Both the position numbers and the translations under genes were made by a program. From the NCBI RefSeq assembly GCF_017353515.1, contig NZ_JAFMPY010000009.1, forward strand, positions 1-64,000: a DNA stretch of 64,000 nucleotides, given 5' to 3'. Of the stretch, positions 32,279-41,629 are shown piece after piece. The stretch is from Jiella sonneratiae (GTDB taxonomy: Bacteria > Pseudomonadota > Alphaproteobacteria > Rhizobiales > Rhizobiaceae). The notes under the pieces are model-generated. The model was given only the letters and a program-made list of their open reading frames with translations, had not been told where the DNA came from and did not search any database. Position 1 is the stretch's first letter. Each line of letters opens with the position of its first letter.

Positions 32279-33343
32279 TCAACTGACGAGCAGCCGCTTC
32301 TGCAGCATCTCGAACCAGGGTTTCGGCGACAGGTCGCGGTCGAAGGGCAGGGGGCGGCTGGCCATGCCGTCGGGGCGCGGCATGACCTCGTTGATCCAGC
32401 TGTAGCGGTCTGTCAGTCCCCAGCACACCAGGAGTTCGGGACGCTTGAAAGCGAACAGCGCGTCGAGGAAGCGCGACACGAGGGCGGCCGCCGTCTTGTC
32501 CTGCGACTGTGCGTCCGGCGGCGACTTGCAGTCGATGACGTCGAGTTCCGTCACCAGCAGCTTGACGCCGAGGGCGTCGAGGTCGCGGTGGAAGCGGTCG
32601 ATCGCTTCGACGTCGATCACCTTGTCGGCGTAGAGATGCCCCTGCATGCCGACGGCGTCGATCCTGATGTTGGCGTCCTGCAGCTGACGGACGATCGACA
32701 GCACGATGGTCCGGCGCTCGTCGTAATGCGGGCCCTTGAATTCGAGGTCGTAGTCGTTCAGCGCCAGCTGCGCCTCGGGATCGGCGTTCGCCGCCGCCTT
32801 GAAGGCGATGGCGATGTGGCGCGGGCCGAGGGTGCGCAGCCAGTAGGTGTCGCGCAGCGAGCGGTTCTCGTAGAGCGGATCGTTGGCGACGACCTCGTTG
32901 ACGACGTCCCAGCCGATCAGCTTGCCCTTGTAGCGGTCGCCGACCCGCTCGATGTGCTCGATAAGGACGCGTTCCGCCTCGGATGGGCTCTCGATCGCCT
33001 TCACCCAGTCCGGCGTCGCCCCCCACCAGACGTGGCAGGTGCCCCGGCTGGTCTTGCCGTTGGCCATGGCGAAGTCGACGACCCGGTCGGCCGGAGCGAA
33101 GTTCCACGTCGCCTCGGTCGGCCTCAGCAGATTGAACTTCAGCGCGTTCATCGGCATGACGAGGTCGCAGTGATCGACGAAGAGCTGGCGGTAGGCGGTC
33201 TGGCCGTTCATCAGCTCGTTCTGGATCGCCGCGCCGAAGGGCACCCGCGTTGCCGCCGCCAGGGCCGGGCGGATCGGCGCGGCCGCGACGGCGAGGCCGG
33301 CGCCCGCTGCCGCGAGGAATGAACGGCGCGTTAAGCCCGCCAT
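32279..33343 (-). CDS. Glycoside hydrolase family 10 (endo-beta-1,4-xylanase-like), Tat-exported
   Basis: 354 residues. A twin-arginine signal (LTRRSFLAAAGAGLAVAAA) marks export of a folded enzyme. The GH10 barrel is clear: GAAIQNELMN, MNALKFNLLRP, CHVWWGATPDWV, the acid/base Glu in GWDVVNEVV, and the nucleophile Glu in LLVTELDV. CWGLTDRYSWIN is near the end. GH10 enzymes cut beta-1,4-xylan and some related beta-glycans. It lies inside an exopolysaccharide locus, so it may trim or release the cell's own polymer rather than degrade plant xylan (inference). The ATG at 33343 puts the Tat motif directly at the N terminus. Confidence 0.9.
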   Translation of the reverse strand: MAGLTRRSFLAAAGAGLAVAAAPIRPALAAATRVPFGAAIQNELMNGQTAYRQLFVDHCDLVMPMNALKFNLLRPTEATWNFAPADRVVDFAMANGKTSRGTCHVWWGATPDWVKAIESPSEAERVLIEHIERVGDRYKGKLIGWDVVNEVVANDPLYENRSLRDTYWLRTLGPRHIAIAFKAAANADPEAQLALNDYDLEFKGPHYDERRTIVLSIVRQLQDANIRIDAVGMQGHLYADKVIDVEAIDRFHRDLDALGVKLLVTELDVIDCKSPPDAQSQDKTAAALVSRFLDALFAFKRPELLVCWGLTDRYSWINEVMPRPDGMASRPLPFDRDLSPKPWFEMLQKRLLVS

Positions 33344-33476
33344 GCTATCCGGGTGGGGGACAGTCGCCGCAACGGGCGGGACCGCCCGATCTCGATGCAT
33401 GCCCGACAGCTTCGGGCGAGCGGAGATTTCGCCGGGTCTTCTCATCGCGCGAGGCCTTTTCTTTCGGGAAATCGAC

Positions 33477-34790
33477 ATGCTGCCGCGCTCATACTGGACG
33501 GAAAGACTTAAGGAGAATTTAGATCTCCTGCGCGACTACGCCTCGCTGCTCGCCGGTTCGGCGGGGCGGCTGGTCCTGTCGCTCGCCTATTTCGTCTCAG
33601 TCGCCAACGGCCTGTCGGTCGGCGACTTCGGCCTCTTTGCGACGGCCTCGGCGACCGGCATCGTGCTGTCGCGCATCGCCGGATTCGGCTTTGTCTCGCC
33701 GCTCTACCGCACGGCGACGCGCCGCCCGCGGCTCATCGGCACCTATACGGCGGGCTTTCTCGCCGCGCTGATCGTCTCCCTGCCGGTGGTGGCGGTCGCG
33801 GCCGTCGGCTTCTTCCTGTTCTTCTTCGAGGGCGAGATGGCGCCTGCGGCGTTTGCCGCGGTCATCGTCGCCGAGGTGCTGTGCTGGCGCTCGCTGGAAG
33901 TCGTCGTCATCGTCAACAACGGCATGGGACGATTCTTCACCGGAGCCGTCATCGTCGTCGCCGGCTCGGGGGTGCGGGCGCTCGCGGCGCTCGCCTTCGT
34001 CTCCTTCGGCGACGGCAGCCTGGTTTCCTGGGCGCTGTTCTATCTCGGCGCCAATGCCGCGGCGATGCTCGGCTGCCTCGCCTTCTGCTATCCGCGCCAG
34101 CGCCTGCGCTGGCGGCCGGATCTCTATCTCGGCCGCATGCGCGACAGTCTCGCGGTCGCCGGCGCGGAAATCGTCTTCTACCTGCAGTCGGAACTCGACA
34201 AGCTTCTGGTCCTGTCCTTCGGCGGCCCGCACACCGCCGGCATCTACGCCATCCTGATGCGGCTCATCGACCTGACTGCCCTGCCGGTGCGCTCGTTCAA
34301 CACGATGATCGTGCAGAAGCTGATGAAGGCGCCGGGGCTTCTCGCCACCTGGCGCATCCGCTGGGGCATCGAGGCGGGCGTCGCCCTGGTCTCGGTCGCC
34401 GGCCTCGCCTTCCTCGGCGGCGTGCTGCACTTCTTCCCGCGGGCGCTCGGCGGCAACGTCGCCGATGCAGCGCCGCTCGTCCTGATCCCGCTTCTCGTTC
34501 CGGCCTTCCGCAATCTCGTGGAGTACGAGGGCGAACTGCTCTACGGCCGCGGCAAGACCGCGACGCGCGCGGCGATCATGGCGACGGTCGGCCTCGTCAA
34601 GGCGGGCCTTCTGATCGTGCTGCTCCGCCGCTTCGAGGACGAAAGCGCCTGGATCGCCGGGTTGAACGGGATCTTCCTGGTGCTGTGGCTGCTCTCGGCG
34701 GCGGCATGCTACACCGCGCTCGACCGGGGCGCGGCGCGGCGGCGGCCGGTGCGGGGAGGGTTCAGCGAAGTCCCGCAACCCGGCGAATGA
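33477..34790 (+). CDS. Polysaccharide flippase-like membrane protein (Wzx/MATE-type fold)
   Basis: 437 residues with about 12 hydrophobic segments, e.g. GRLVLSLAYFVSVANGLSVG and TAGFLAALIVSLPVVAVAAV. The early FGLFATASATGIVLSRIAGF and the later EIVFYLQSELDKLLVLSFGG match oligosaccharide flippases, which move lipid-linked sugar units across the inner membrane. The ATG at 33477 has GGGAA six bases upstream. The 3' end overlaps the convergent DUF6492 gene by 29 bases. It is divergent from the GH10 gene. Confidence 0.85.
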   Translation: MLPRSYWTERLKENLDLLRDYASLLAGSAGRLVLSLAYFVSVANGLSVGDFGLFATASATGIVLSRIAGFGFVSPLYRTATRRPRLIGTYTAGFLAALIVSLPVVAVAAVGFFLFFFEGEMAPAAFAAVIVAEVLCWRSLEVVVIVNNGMGRFFTGAVIVVAGSGVRALAALAFVSFGDGSLVSWALFYLGANAAAMLGCLAFCYPRQRLRWRPDLYLGRMRDSLAVAGAEIVFYLQSELDKLLVLSFGGPHTAGIYAILMRLIDLTALPVRSFNTMIVQKLMKAPGLLATWRIRWGIEAGVALVSVAGLAFLGGVLHFFPRALGGNVADAAPLVLIPLLVPAFRNLVEYEGELLYGRGKTATRAAIMATVGLVKAGLLIVLLRRFEDESAWIAGLNGIFLVLWLLSAAACYTALDRGAARRRPVRGGFSEVPQPGE

Positions 34791-35718
34791 GGCCGGGGTC
34801 CGTCGCGGTGAAGGACTGGATGCCGGCGGCGACGTGGCCGTCCTCGAGGCTGTCGACGAACCGCGTCAGCGTGTCGTGGTCCATCGGCGCGCCGGACCAG
34901 TACATGCGGCAGAGCGATTCGTGCATCGGCATGTATTCGTCCGGCAGGCCCTCGACCTCGTCGACGAAGCGGCCGTAGATCGTGCATTCCGACAGGAGGC
35001 GGGTGCCGGCGAGGGTGGCGAGCCAGCTGCGGCCGGAAACCGCGGCGATGCGTCTCACCATCGCCTTCACCGCGGCCGTGCGCCACGGAATGAGGGTCGC
35101 GACATAGCCGGTGTCGGTCGTCGCCGGCGCCTCGATGCCGAGGAACTCGCCGGCCTTCTTCGACCAGGCGCGGTGTTCGTCGCGATGCTCGGGCGAGACG
35201 CCGGCGATGGCGTCTTCCTGGCGGAAGAACAGCGTGCGGCCTTGCGGCGAGAGCGCCGAGACGTCGAACTCCCGGAGGAAGACGACGTCGGAATCGACCG
35301 ACACCATCACCCTTTCGGACAGGCGGTCGGCGAGCGCGATCCGGCGCAGCTGCTGCACGTGCCAGCCGCGCAGCGGCAGGCCGAAGGGCGACAGCCAGAT
35401 GCGGCGGCGGCCGAGCGTCGTCGGGTCGGGGAAGGGTCGCAGCCAGCCGGGCAGGATTTCCCGTTCGTCGACGATCTCGCGCTTCGGGCCGGCAAGCCGG
35501 CGGAACAGCGGGATGTCGGCGGCTTCGACGAGGATCAGGTGGCGGGTGTGGCCGGTGACCCGCGCGTCCATGCTTTCGCACAACAGGCGGCAGCGTTCGA
35601 AGTCGCCGCGATAGCTTGCGGTGGCGATGGCCGTCGGCACGTCGTCGTCTCTCCGGTTTTCATGCCCGGCACCATATCCGCTCGACGCGTCGCTGAGTGT
35701 ATCGAAATGTCGCAGCAT
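34762..35718 (-). CDS. DUF6492-type protein, probable glycosyltransferase-like
   Basis: 318 residues. The pattern PTAIATASYRGDFERCRLLC at the start and the DSD-type motif VSVDSDVVFLREFD (a nucleotide-sugar/metal-binding acidic triad) match DUF6492, a family with a GT-A-like core placed in polysaccharide clusters. The ATG at 35718 overlaps the stop of the upstream WecG-type gene as TGATG, which fixes the start and implies coupled translation. It is the third gene of a tight three-gene operon. Sugar and acceptor are unknown. Confidence 0.75.
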   Translation of the reverse strand: MLRHFDTLSDASSGYGAGHENRRDDDVPTAIATASYRGDFERCRLLCESMDARVTGHTRHLILVEAADIPLFRRLAGPKREIVDEREILPGWLRPFPDPTTLGRRRIWLSPFGLPLRGWHVQQLRRIALADRLSERVMVSVDSDVVFLREFDVSALSPQGRTLFFRQEDAIAGVSPEHRDEHRAWSKKAGEFLGIEAPATTDTGYVATLIPWRTAAVKAMVRRIAAVSGRSWLATLAGTRLLSECTIYGRFVDEVEGLPDEYMPMHESLCRMYWSGAPMDHDTLTRFVDSLEDGHVAAGIQSFTATDPGLIRRVAGLR

Positions 35719-36530
35719 CACGGCCGGCCACGGCCGCCGGCGTGGCGCAGCCGGTCGAGCAGGACGTCCCGCAGGAAGACCGGGTTGCCGAAGACGTAGC
35801 GCCGGAACAGCCGCTTCGGCTCGAGGGCGAGCCGCCAGGCCCATTCGAGCCGCAGCCTGCGCACCGTCTTCGGCGCCCGCGCGACATTGCCGGCGAGAAA
35901 GTCGAACAGCGCGCCGACGGCGACGAAGACCGTGCCGTGCCGTGCGTCGAGATGGCGGGCGATGAAGAGCTCCTGGGCAGGGACGCCCATCCCGACGAGG
36001 ACGATGTCGGGCTTCAGCGCCTGCAGCCGGGAAAGGACGCCGGCGAGGCCCGTCGTGCCGAAATAGCCGTCGGCGACGACGATCACCTCGTGCTGCGGCA
36101 CCACCTGCCGGAGATTGTCCGCCGCGCGCCGCGCGACGCCGGGCGCAGCCCCGACCAGCGCGATCCGCCGCGGCGCGGCGAGGGCGGCGGCGAGGCGCGG
36201 CACGAAGTCGGTGCCGTTGAGGTTTTCCGTGAAGGGGGCGCCGTGGAGGATCTGCGCGGCGATGTCGACGCCGATGCCGTCCGGCAGCAGCAGGAAGGTC
36301 GACAGTGCAGCCCGATAGTCGCGGTCGCGGCGGGCGACGTTGACGCAGTGGGCGTTGACGAAGCCGAGCCTGAGCACCTGGCGGCGATCGAGGGCCGCCT
36401 CGACCCGCGCGATGGCGTCGCAGCCCGCGATGTCCGCGAGGGCGAGGCCGGCGATCGGCATGCGGCGGATCGCCTGGGGGGCGCCGGCTGCCGCGGTCGG
36501 AAGATCGAGCGAAGCGGTTTCCATCAGCAT
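35718..36530 (-). CDS. WecG/TagA/CpsF-family glycosyltransferase
   Basis: 270 residues, full length. Family landmarks are present: FVNAHCVNVARRD, LLLPDGIGVDIAAQILHG, NLNGTDFVPRL, and PDIVLVGMGVPAQELFIARH. These enzymes add a ManNAc(A)-type or related sugar to a lipid-linked intermediate. Both ends overlap neighbours as TGATG, with the GT4 gene before and the DUF6492 gene after, so the three proteins are made together. Its role is probably an early assembly step of the exopolysaccharide repeat unit. Confidence 0.9.
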   Translation of the reverse strand: MLMETASLDLPTAAAGAPQAIRRMPIAGLALADIAGCDAIARVEAALDRRQVLRLGFVNAHCVNVARRDRDYRAALSTFLLLPDGIGVDIAAQILHGAPFTENLNGTDFVPRLAAALAAPRRIALVGAAPGVARRAADNLRQVVPQHEVIVVADGYFGTTGLAGVLSRLQALKPDIVLVGMGVPAQELFIARHLDARHGTVFVAVGALFDFLAGNVARAPKTVRRLRLEWAWRLALEPKRLFRRYVFGNPVFLRDVLLDRLRHAGGRGRP

Positions 36531-37768
36531 CAGATACGCTCCGGCTCGGCGGCCGTTCTCCCGGGACGCGGGAAACCGCGGAAACTGGTTAAGGCGGGCT
36601 TTCGGCAGGCGGCTTCGAGCAGGCCGAGCCCGCGGGCGATGCCGGCGTCGAGCGCCGCCCGCTGGTCGGCGGCAAAGCGCGTACCGTCGAGGCGAAGGCC
36701 GGTGCCGGCGCGTTCGGCGGCGACGAGGTCGCCGATCGCCGCGGCGAAGGCCGCCGGATCGTCGGCGACCCGCACGTTCGCCGGCAGGACGCCGATGCCG
36801 CGCAGCGCCGCGGGCGTCGCGACCGCGGGCATGCCTTCCTCGAAGGTCTCGATCGTCTTCAGCTGCACGCCCGTCCCGCCGCGAGTCGCGAGCGCCATGA
36901 CCCGCGACGACCGGACGAAGGCCTGGGCGTCGTCGACGCGGCCGAGGAAGCGGACATTGGCGGGAAGCCCTGCCGGGGCCTTGTCGATGCGCCCGGCGAT
37001 CGCGACGGAGAGGTCCGGCGCGAGGCGGGGCACGACGTGCTCGAGAAACCAGTCGAGGCCGACGCGGTTGGGTGCCCAGCTCCAGGTGCCGATGAGCCCG
37101 ACGTCATGGGTGCGGGTGCCCCGATCGTCCGGCCGCGCGCCGCGTCCGATCGACAGCGCCAGCGTCACGCAGCGCGGATCGCGGGAAAGCCCGAGGCCGG
37201 CGCGGTCGTCGTCGCTGAGCGTATGGACGACGGCAGCCTTGCTGCAGATCTCCGCTTCCCGTCGCTTCAGGATCCGCGCCTCGCGAGAATAGAGCAGGCG
37301 GTTCACTGGATCGCCGGCATTCGCGGCGTTTTCGAGCGCCGAGCGATGTTCGACATTGTGGGCGACGAAGATCGACGGGCGTTGGTCGAGGAGAAACGGA
37401 TAGGCGATCGGCATCTGCACGGAATTGACGACGAAGCCGTCGACCGGACCTGCTGCGTCGAGGCGCTCGAGGAGCCCCTTGCGGGAATGGCGGGCGATCT
37501 TCTCGGCCGAGACGGTCCGGCCGGAGGCGAGGGCGCCGAGGAGCCAGGCGGCCTTCTGGCGCCGCGTCGCGCCGGCGTTTTCGAGGACGATGCTGCCGAG
37601 GTCGATCTCGCCGTCACCCGGCGGCGGCGCGTCCTTTCGGCGGAATCCGGCCAGCGTCAGGCTCACGCCTTGGCGCCGATAGGCCTCGACGATCGCCGCA
37701 TTGGCGATCTCGAAGCCGGTCGTCGCGCGGCCCCCCGGAAGGAGCGAGGATAGGAACAGGAGGTGCAT
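36530..37768 (-). CDS. Glycosyltransferase family 4-type protein
   Basis: 412 residues with a GT-B fold. The N-terminal acceptor domain begins MHLLFLSSLLPGGRATTGFE. The C-terminal donor domain shows VGLIGTWSWAPNRVGLDWFL, FLGRVDDAQAFVRSSRVMAL and TGVQLKTIETFEEGMPAVAT, where the Glu of the EX7E-like region binds the nucleotide-sugar. It resembles sugar transferases of exopolysaccharide clusters. It is the first gene of the GT4-WecG-DUF6492 operon and is divergent from the GT2 gene at 37997. Confidence 0.88.
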   Translation of the reverse strand: MHLLFLSSLLPGGRATTGFEIANAAIVEAYRRQGVSLTLAGFRRKDAPPPGDGEIDLGSIVLENAGATRRQKAAWLLGALASGRTVSAEKIARHSRKGLLERLDAAGPVDGFVVNSVQMPIAYPFLLDQRPSIFVAHNVEHRSALENAANAGDPVNRLLYSREARILKRREAEICSKAAVVHTLSDDDRAGLGLSRDPRCVTLALSIGRGARPDDRGTRTHDVGLIGTWSWAPNRVGLDWFLEHVVPRLAPDLSVAIAGRIDKAPAGLPANVRFLGRVDDAQAFVRSSRVMALATRGGTGVQLKTIETFEEGMPAVATPAALRGIGVLPANVRVADDPAAFAAAIGDLVAAERAGTGLRLDGTRFAADQRAALDAGIARGLGLLEAACRKPALTSFRGFPRPGRTAAEPERI

Positions 37769-37996
37769 ACGCCTCGGCCCGATTGCCGCTGGATGGACGA
37801 TGCATAATCCGCGCAGGTTTCGATCCGCCTAACTTCCGTCGCGGAATTTGCGGCATCCGCACATGCTGACGGCCGGCGGAAGGCGTCGTTGCGCGCCGCT
37901 TTCACCCCTCAAGCGATTTTTGCACGATCGGGCGAGACTTTCTTCACCAGGATCGGCCTAGGATCGGCGCGAGACGAACGGCCGGAAGTTTCGAGG

Positions 37997-38974
37997 ATGT
38001 CGCAGACGATCACCGTTGAGTGCGTTTCGCCGGGACTTTCGGCCGAGGCGATCGGCACGGTCGTGACCCTGCCGACCTTCCGGCGGCCGGAGCACCTCCT
38101 GTCGACGCTCTACAGCCTCGCCGCACAGGAAGGCGCGCCGCCTTTCGCCGTCGTGGTGATGGAGAACGACGCCGAGGGCCGGGCCGGCCTCGAAGCCGCG
38201 CGATCGATGTTTGAGAAGGGAGGCATCGCCGGCCTCGTCATCGTCGCGCACGAGCGCGGCAACTGCTCTGCCTACAATGCCGGCTGGACGACGGCGCTCG
38301 AGCACTTTCCGGCGATGCGCGACCTCCTCGTCATCGACGACGACGAGATCGCCGCACCCGACTGGGTGGCGCGCATGCTCGCGACGGCGGAGACGCTCGG
38401 GGTCGACGTCGTCGGTGCGCCGCAGGTGCCGCGCTTCGAGCCGGGGGCCCGCAGCCGCTACGAGAGGCATCCGGTCTTCGTGCCCCACTACGCCGCGACG
38501 GGGCGGGTGCCGATCCTCTATTCGTCGGGCAACGTGCTGATCCGCCGGCGCGTGCTCGAGGCGATGGGCGCGCCCTTCCTCGACACCGCCTTCAATTTCA
38601 TCGGCGGCGGCGACGCCGACTTCTATTCCCGCTGCCGCGAGCGCGGCTTCACCTTCGGCTGGTGCGCCGAGGCGCCGGTCTTCGAGACGGTGCCAGCACG
38701 CCGCACCGAATTTTCCTGGCTGAACGCCCGCGGGCTTCGCAACGGCGCCATCTCGGCGATCATCGAGCGGCGTCGCGGCGGCCGGCAGGGCACGCCGCGC
38801 CGCCTCGCCAAGAGCCTCGGCCTTCTCGCCGCCTCGCCCTGGCGCTCGCTGCGCCTCGCCCTCGGCACCGGCTCGGCGACGATCGGTCTCTATCACTGCC
38901 AGGTCGCCGTCGGGCGGCTCCTCGCCGAATTCGGACGGGTCAATGAGCAATACCGCCAGGCTGAACGAAACTGA
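37997..38974 (+). CDS. Glycosyltransferase family 2 protein
   Basis: 325 residues. A GT-A fold is seen from VVTLPTFRRPEHLLSTLYSL, the acidic metal motif LLVIDDDEIAAPDWVARML (DDDE), and later IGGGDADFYSRCRERGFTF (a GT2-type acidic loop). The ATG at 37997 follows GGAAG. The 3' end overlaps the start of the polymerase-like gene by 32 bases, so the two form an operon. Inverting GT2 enzymes add beta- or alpha-linked sugars to the repeat unit; the sugar is unknown. Confidence 0.88.
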   Translation: MSQTITVECVSPGLSAEAIGTVVTLPTFRRPEHLLSTLYSLAAQEGAPPFAVVVMENDAEGRAGLEAARSMFEKGGIAGLVIVAHERGNCSAYNAGWTTALEHFPAMRDLLVIDDDEIAAPDWVARMLATAETLGVDVVGAPQVPRFEPGARSRYERHPVFVPHYAATGRVPILYSSGNVLIRRRVLEAMGAPFLDTAFNFIGGGDADFYSRCRERGFTFGWCAEAPVFETVPARRTEFSWLNARGLRNGAISAIIERRRGGRQGTPRRLAKSLGLLAASPWRSLRLALGTGSATIGLYHCQVAVGRLLAEFGRVNEQYRQAERN

Positions 38975-40259
38975 CGCCGCGCCGGAGTTTCCGGCCCTCG
39001 ACGTCGTCGCGATCGCCGGCTTCCTCCTCGCCGCCGCGGTGCTGACGGCCGTCCTCGTCACCTTCACGCCCTTCGCCGTCACCTTCGACGGCAACCAGAA
39101 CGCCGGCGACCTCGCCAACCAGCTCGGCTATTCCGGCCTCGCCGCCGTCGTCTTCGCCGGCCACCTCGTTTTGTCGGACCGGCGTGTCCTCCTCTCGCTG
39201 CTGCGCCCGACATGGCTGTTGATGGCGGCCTGGCTCTTCGCCAGCGCGCTCTGGGCGGCGAGCCCCGACAATGCCGTGCGCTCGGCGCTGTTCACGCTGC
39301 TCGCCATGGCGTCGGTGACCGGCGTCTATGCCTTTCCGAAGGACGGGGCGTCGTTCCGCCGGGTGCTCGCCGTCGCCGCGCTCGCCGTTCTGGGCCTGTC
39401 CTATTTCGGCATCGTGGCGCTGCCGCATCTGGCGATCCACGACGCCTCGGGCTCCGAGCCCGAACATGCGGGCCTGTGGCGCGGCATCTATTCGCACAAG
39501 AACGTTGCCGGCGCGGTGATCGGCTCGCTGTTCTTCTTCGGGGTCTATCTGATCCGCATGAAGATGGTGTGGGTCGGCCTTCTGATTGCCGGCCTCGCCC
39601 TCAACTTCGTGCTCCACACCGGCTCGAAGACCGCGACGGGGCTGCTGCCGCTCGTCACCTTCATCGTCATCTTCGGGCGGCTCGTCGGCGGGCGGACGCT
39701 CCTGGCGATCGGCGTCTTCCTCGCCGTTCTCGTCATGGCGCTCCTGACCCTCGGCACGATCTTCTCGCCGGCGCTCGACGCCGTCGTGCAGTGGGCGGCG
39801 CCGGGCACCACCTATACCGGCCGCATGGACCTGTGGCGCTTCGCCGTCGAGGTCTGGCACGGCCACGAATGGACCGGCTTCGGCCTCAACGGTTTCTGGC
39901 AGTCCAACGTCGTCGCCGGCACCGAGAAGAACTTCGAACTGTCCTGGGATCCGCGCGGCAGCCCGAACGCCCACAACGGCTATCTCGACATCGCGATCTC
40001 GATGGGGCTTCCCGGCCTCTTCATCGCGGTCGTCATGCTCGTCGTGCTGCCGCTCGTCGACTACGTGCGGATCGGCCGTGACCCGGAGAGCACCCGGCTC
40101 GGCGACAGCCTGCTGATGATCCTGTTCTACCTCCTGCTGAACTCGTTCCTCGAAAGCTTCCTGTTCGAGCGCGCCAATCCGATCTGGATGATGGTCTGGT
40201 TCGCCGTGGTGGGGCTGCGGCTGCTCGCCCGGCACCGCGTCGAACCGCTCGGCGGCTGA
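38943..40259 (+). CDS. O-antigen ligase/polymerase-like membrane protein (ExoQ-type)
   Basis: 438 residues with about 11-12 membrane segments. It contains the O-antigen ligase region: GLWRGIYSHKNVAGAVIGSL (a typical motif with catalytic Arg/His character), then VLHTGSKTATGLLPL, and a large loop with WTGFGLNGFW and NAHNGYLDIAISMGLPGLF. ExoQ-like proteins join repeat units into long exopolysaccharide chains. It overlaps the GT2 gene and closes the plus-strand part of the locus. Confidence 0.88.
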   Translation: MSNTARLNETDAAPEFPALDVVAIAGFLLAAAVLTAVLVTFTPFAVTFDGNQNAGDLANQLGYSGLAAVVFAGHLVLSDRRVLLSLLRPTWLLMAAWLFASALWAASPDNAVRSALFTLLAMASVTGVYAFPKDGASFRRVLAVAALAVLGLSYFGIVALPHLAIHDASGSEPEHAGLWRGIYSHKNVAGAVIGSLFFFGVYLIRMKMVWVGLLIAGLALNFVLHTGSKTATGLLPLVTFIVIFGRLVGGRTLLAIGVFLAVLVMALLTLGTIFSPALDAVVQWAAPGTTYTGRMDLWRFAVEVWHGHEWTGFGLNGFWQSNVVAGTEKNFELSWDPRGSPNAHNGYLDIAISMGLPGLFIAVVMLVVLPLVDYVRIGRDPESTRLGDSLLMILFYLLLNSFLESFLFERANPIWMMVWFAVVGLRLLARHRVEPLGG

Positions 40260-40280
40260 CGGCCGGCCCCCCGGGCCCTG

Positions 40281-40331
40281 ACACCGACCCCGACTACCGA
40301 CCCCGACCACCGACAATCGACAGCGACACCG
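40281..40331. repeat. Degenerate short tandem repeat
   Basis: Four degenerate 12-14-base units built on ACnACCGACnnCG (40281-40292, 40293-40305, 40306-40319, 40320-40331) lie between the convergent polymerase-like and acyltransferase genes. It is too short and degenerate to be a CRISPR array. Confidence 0.5.
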
Positions 40332-40447
40332 AATTCCGGCCAAGGGTTCTGGAAGGCAGCGCGCCCCGGCGGCAGGAGAAGCCACGATCGGGAACGCCGC
40401 GGGCAGGAACTTTCGACCGCCCATATTCTCTGGCGGGCGTGTCGGTC

Positions 40448-41629
40448 TCAGGCCGCGGCCACCGTCCGGTCGGCCGCCGCGGCGGATTGGCGCTTTGCCA
40501 TGAAGCGCCGGCCGAGCGCCATGCCGGGGGTCTCGACGAAGCGATAGGTGACGGCGCTGAAGAAGATCGTCGCGGCGATCATGGCGACGAGCAGCAGCGA
40601 GCCCATCCATCCGGGCGTTGCGATCAGTTCGCGGTCGAAGGCGGCTTCGACGAACATGTTCCGCCCGACGAGCCTGCCCGCCACCGAGGCGGCGTTGTGG
40701 AAGCGGTCGATCACGAAGGCATGGGTCATGTAGATCGAATAGGAGATCGTGCCGAGGAAGGCGATCGGGCGCGAGGTGAGGGCGCGGCTGATCGCGCCGC
40801 CCTCATGGGCGAAGACGTAGAGGGCGAGGCCGAAGACCAGGGGCGCCGCCACGGTGAGCACGGTTCCGCCGAGTTCCGAGACGAAGACGAAGACGAGCAG
40901 GACGGCGGCGATCTCGGTCAGCGTCCAACTCGCCGGATAGCGCTTCGCCTTCGCCCTCTCCGGCTCGTGCCAGACCGCCCGCCGCAGCAAGACGCCGATG
41001 GCGAAGCCCACCAAACACCGCAGCCATCCGAGATCCGACGAGACGTCCATGTGGCCTTTGACCGCGGCAATGACCGGCAGGGCGAGAAGGACGACGAGGC
41101 CGCAGAGCGGCAGCATCAGCCGCGGCACCGTCACCACCACGAGGGCGAAGCAGGCATAGGCGACGAGTTCGGCGGAGATCGACCAGCTCGGATAGTTCCA
41201 GGTCAGCGTGTCGAGAAGGCCGAGCGACTGCAGCATCAGGAGGTTGACGACGAGCGCCTCGATCGACGTGCCGCCATGGAAGGCCTCGCCCGGCCCCTTG
41301 GCGACGAAGATCGCGCATTCGACCGCGACGTAGAGCGCCAGCATGAAGAGATGCAGCGGGTAGACCCGGAACAGCCGGGAGAGGAGAAACCGGCCGGCGG
41401 CCTTCGTCTCCTTGAGCCGGTCGAAGAAGGCGTGGGCGATCACGAAGCCGGACAGGACGAAGAAGAAGTCGACGAAGAGGAAGGCGTTGCGGACGAACGG
41501 GCTGTGCTCGGCAAAGCCGGTGACCGGCGCATGAAAGCACACGACGAGGAGGGCACAGATCCCCCGCCAGCCGTCGAGCGCCCCAAAGCGCGTGCCCTCG
41601 GCGGGGACTGCGGCGCGGCCTTCGATCAT
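40448..41629 (-). CDS. Acyltransferase family 3 membrane protein
   Basis: 393 residues with about ten membrane helices. The signature GWRGICALLVVCFHAPVTG near the N terminus carries the family's catalytic His. It is followed by VDFFFVLSGFVIAHAFFDRL with the RxxR-like boundary downstream (FLLSRLFRVYPLHL). These proteins O-acetylate or otherwise acylate surface polysaccharides. The ATG at 41629 is chosen over GTG at 41650 because AGGGAA precedes it. It probably decorates the polymer made by the preceding genes. Confidence 0.9.
   Translation of the reverse strand: MIEGRAAVPAEGTRFGALDGWRGICALLVVCFHAPVTGFAEHSPFVRNAFLFVDFFFVLSGFVIAHAFFDRLKETKAAGRFLLSRLFRVYPLHLFMLALYVAVECAIFVAKGPGEAFHGGTSIEALVVNLLMLQSLGLLDTLTWNYPSWSISAELVAYACFALVVVTVPRLMLPLCGLVVLLALPVIAAVKGHMDVSSDLGWLRCLVGFAIGVLLRRAVWHEPERAKAKRYPASWTLTEIAAVLLVFVFVSELGGTVLTVAAPLVFGLALYVFAHEGGAISRALTSRPIAFLGTISYSIYMTHAFVIDRFHNAASVAGRLVGRNMFVEAAFDRELIATPGWMGSLLLVAMIAATIFFSAVTYRFVETPGMALGRRFMAKRQSAAAADRTVAAA

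Noticed and set aside
40281-40331. Possible CRISPR-like repeat
   Set aside because: The units are 12-14 bases, degenerate and have no spacers; no cas genes are in the window.
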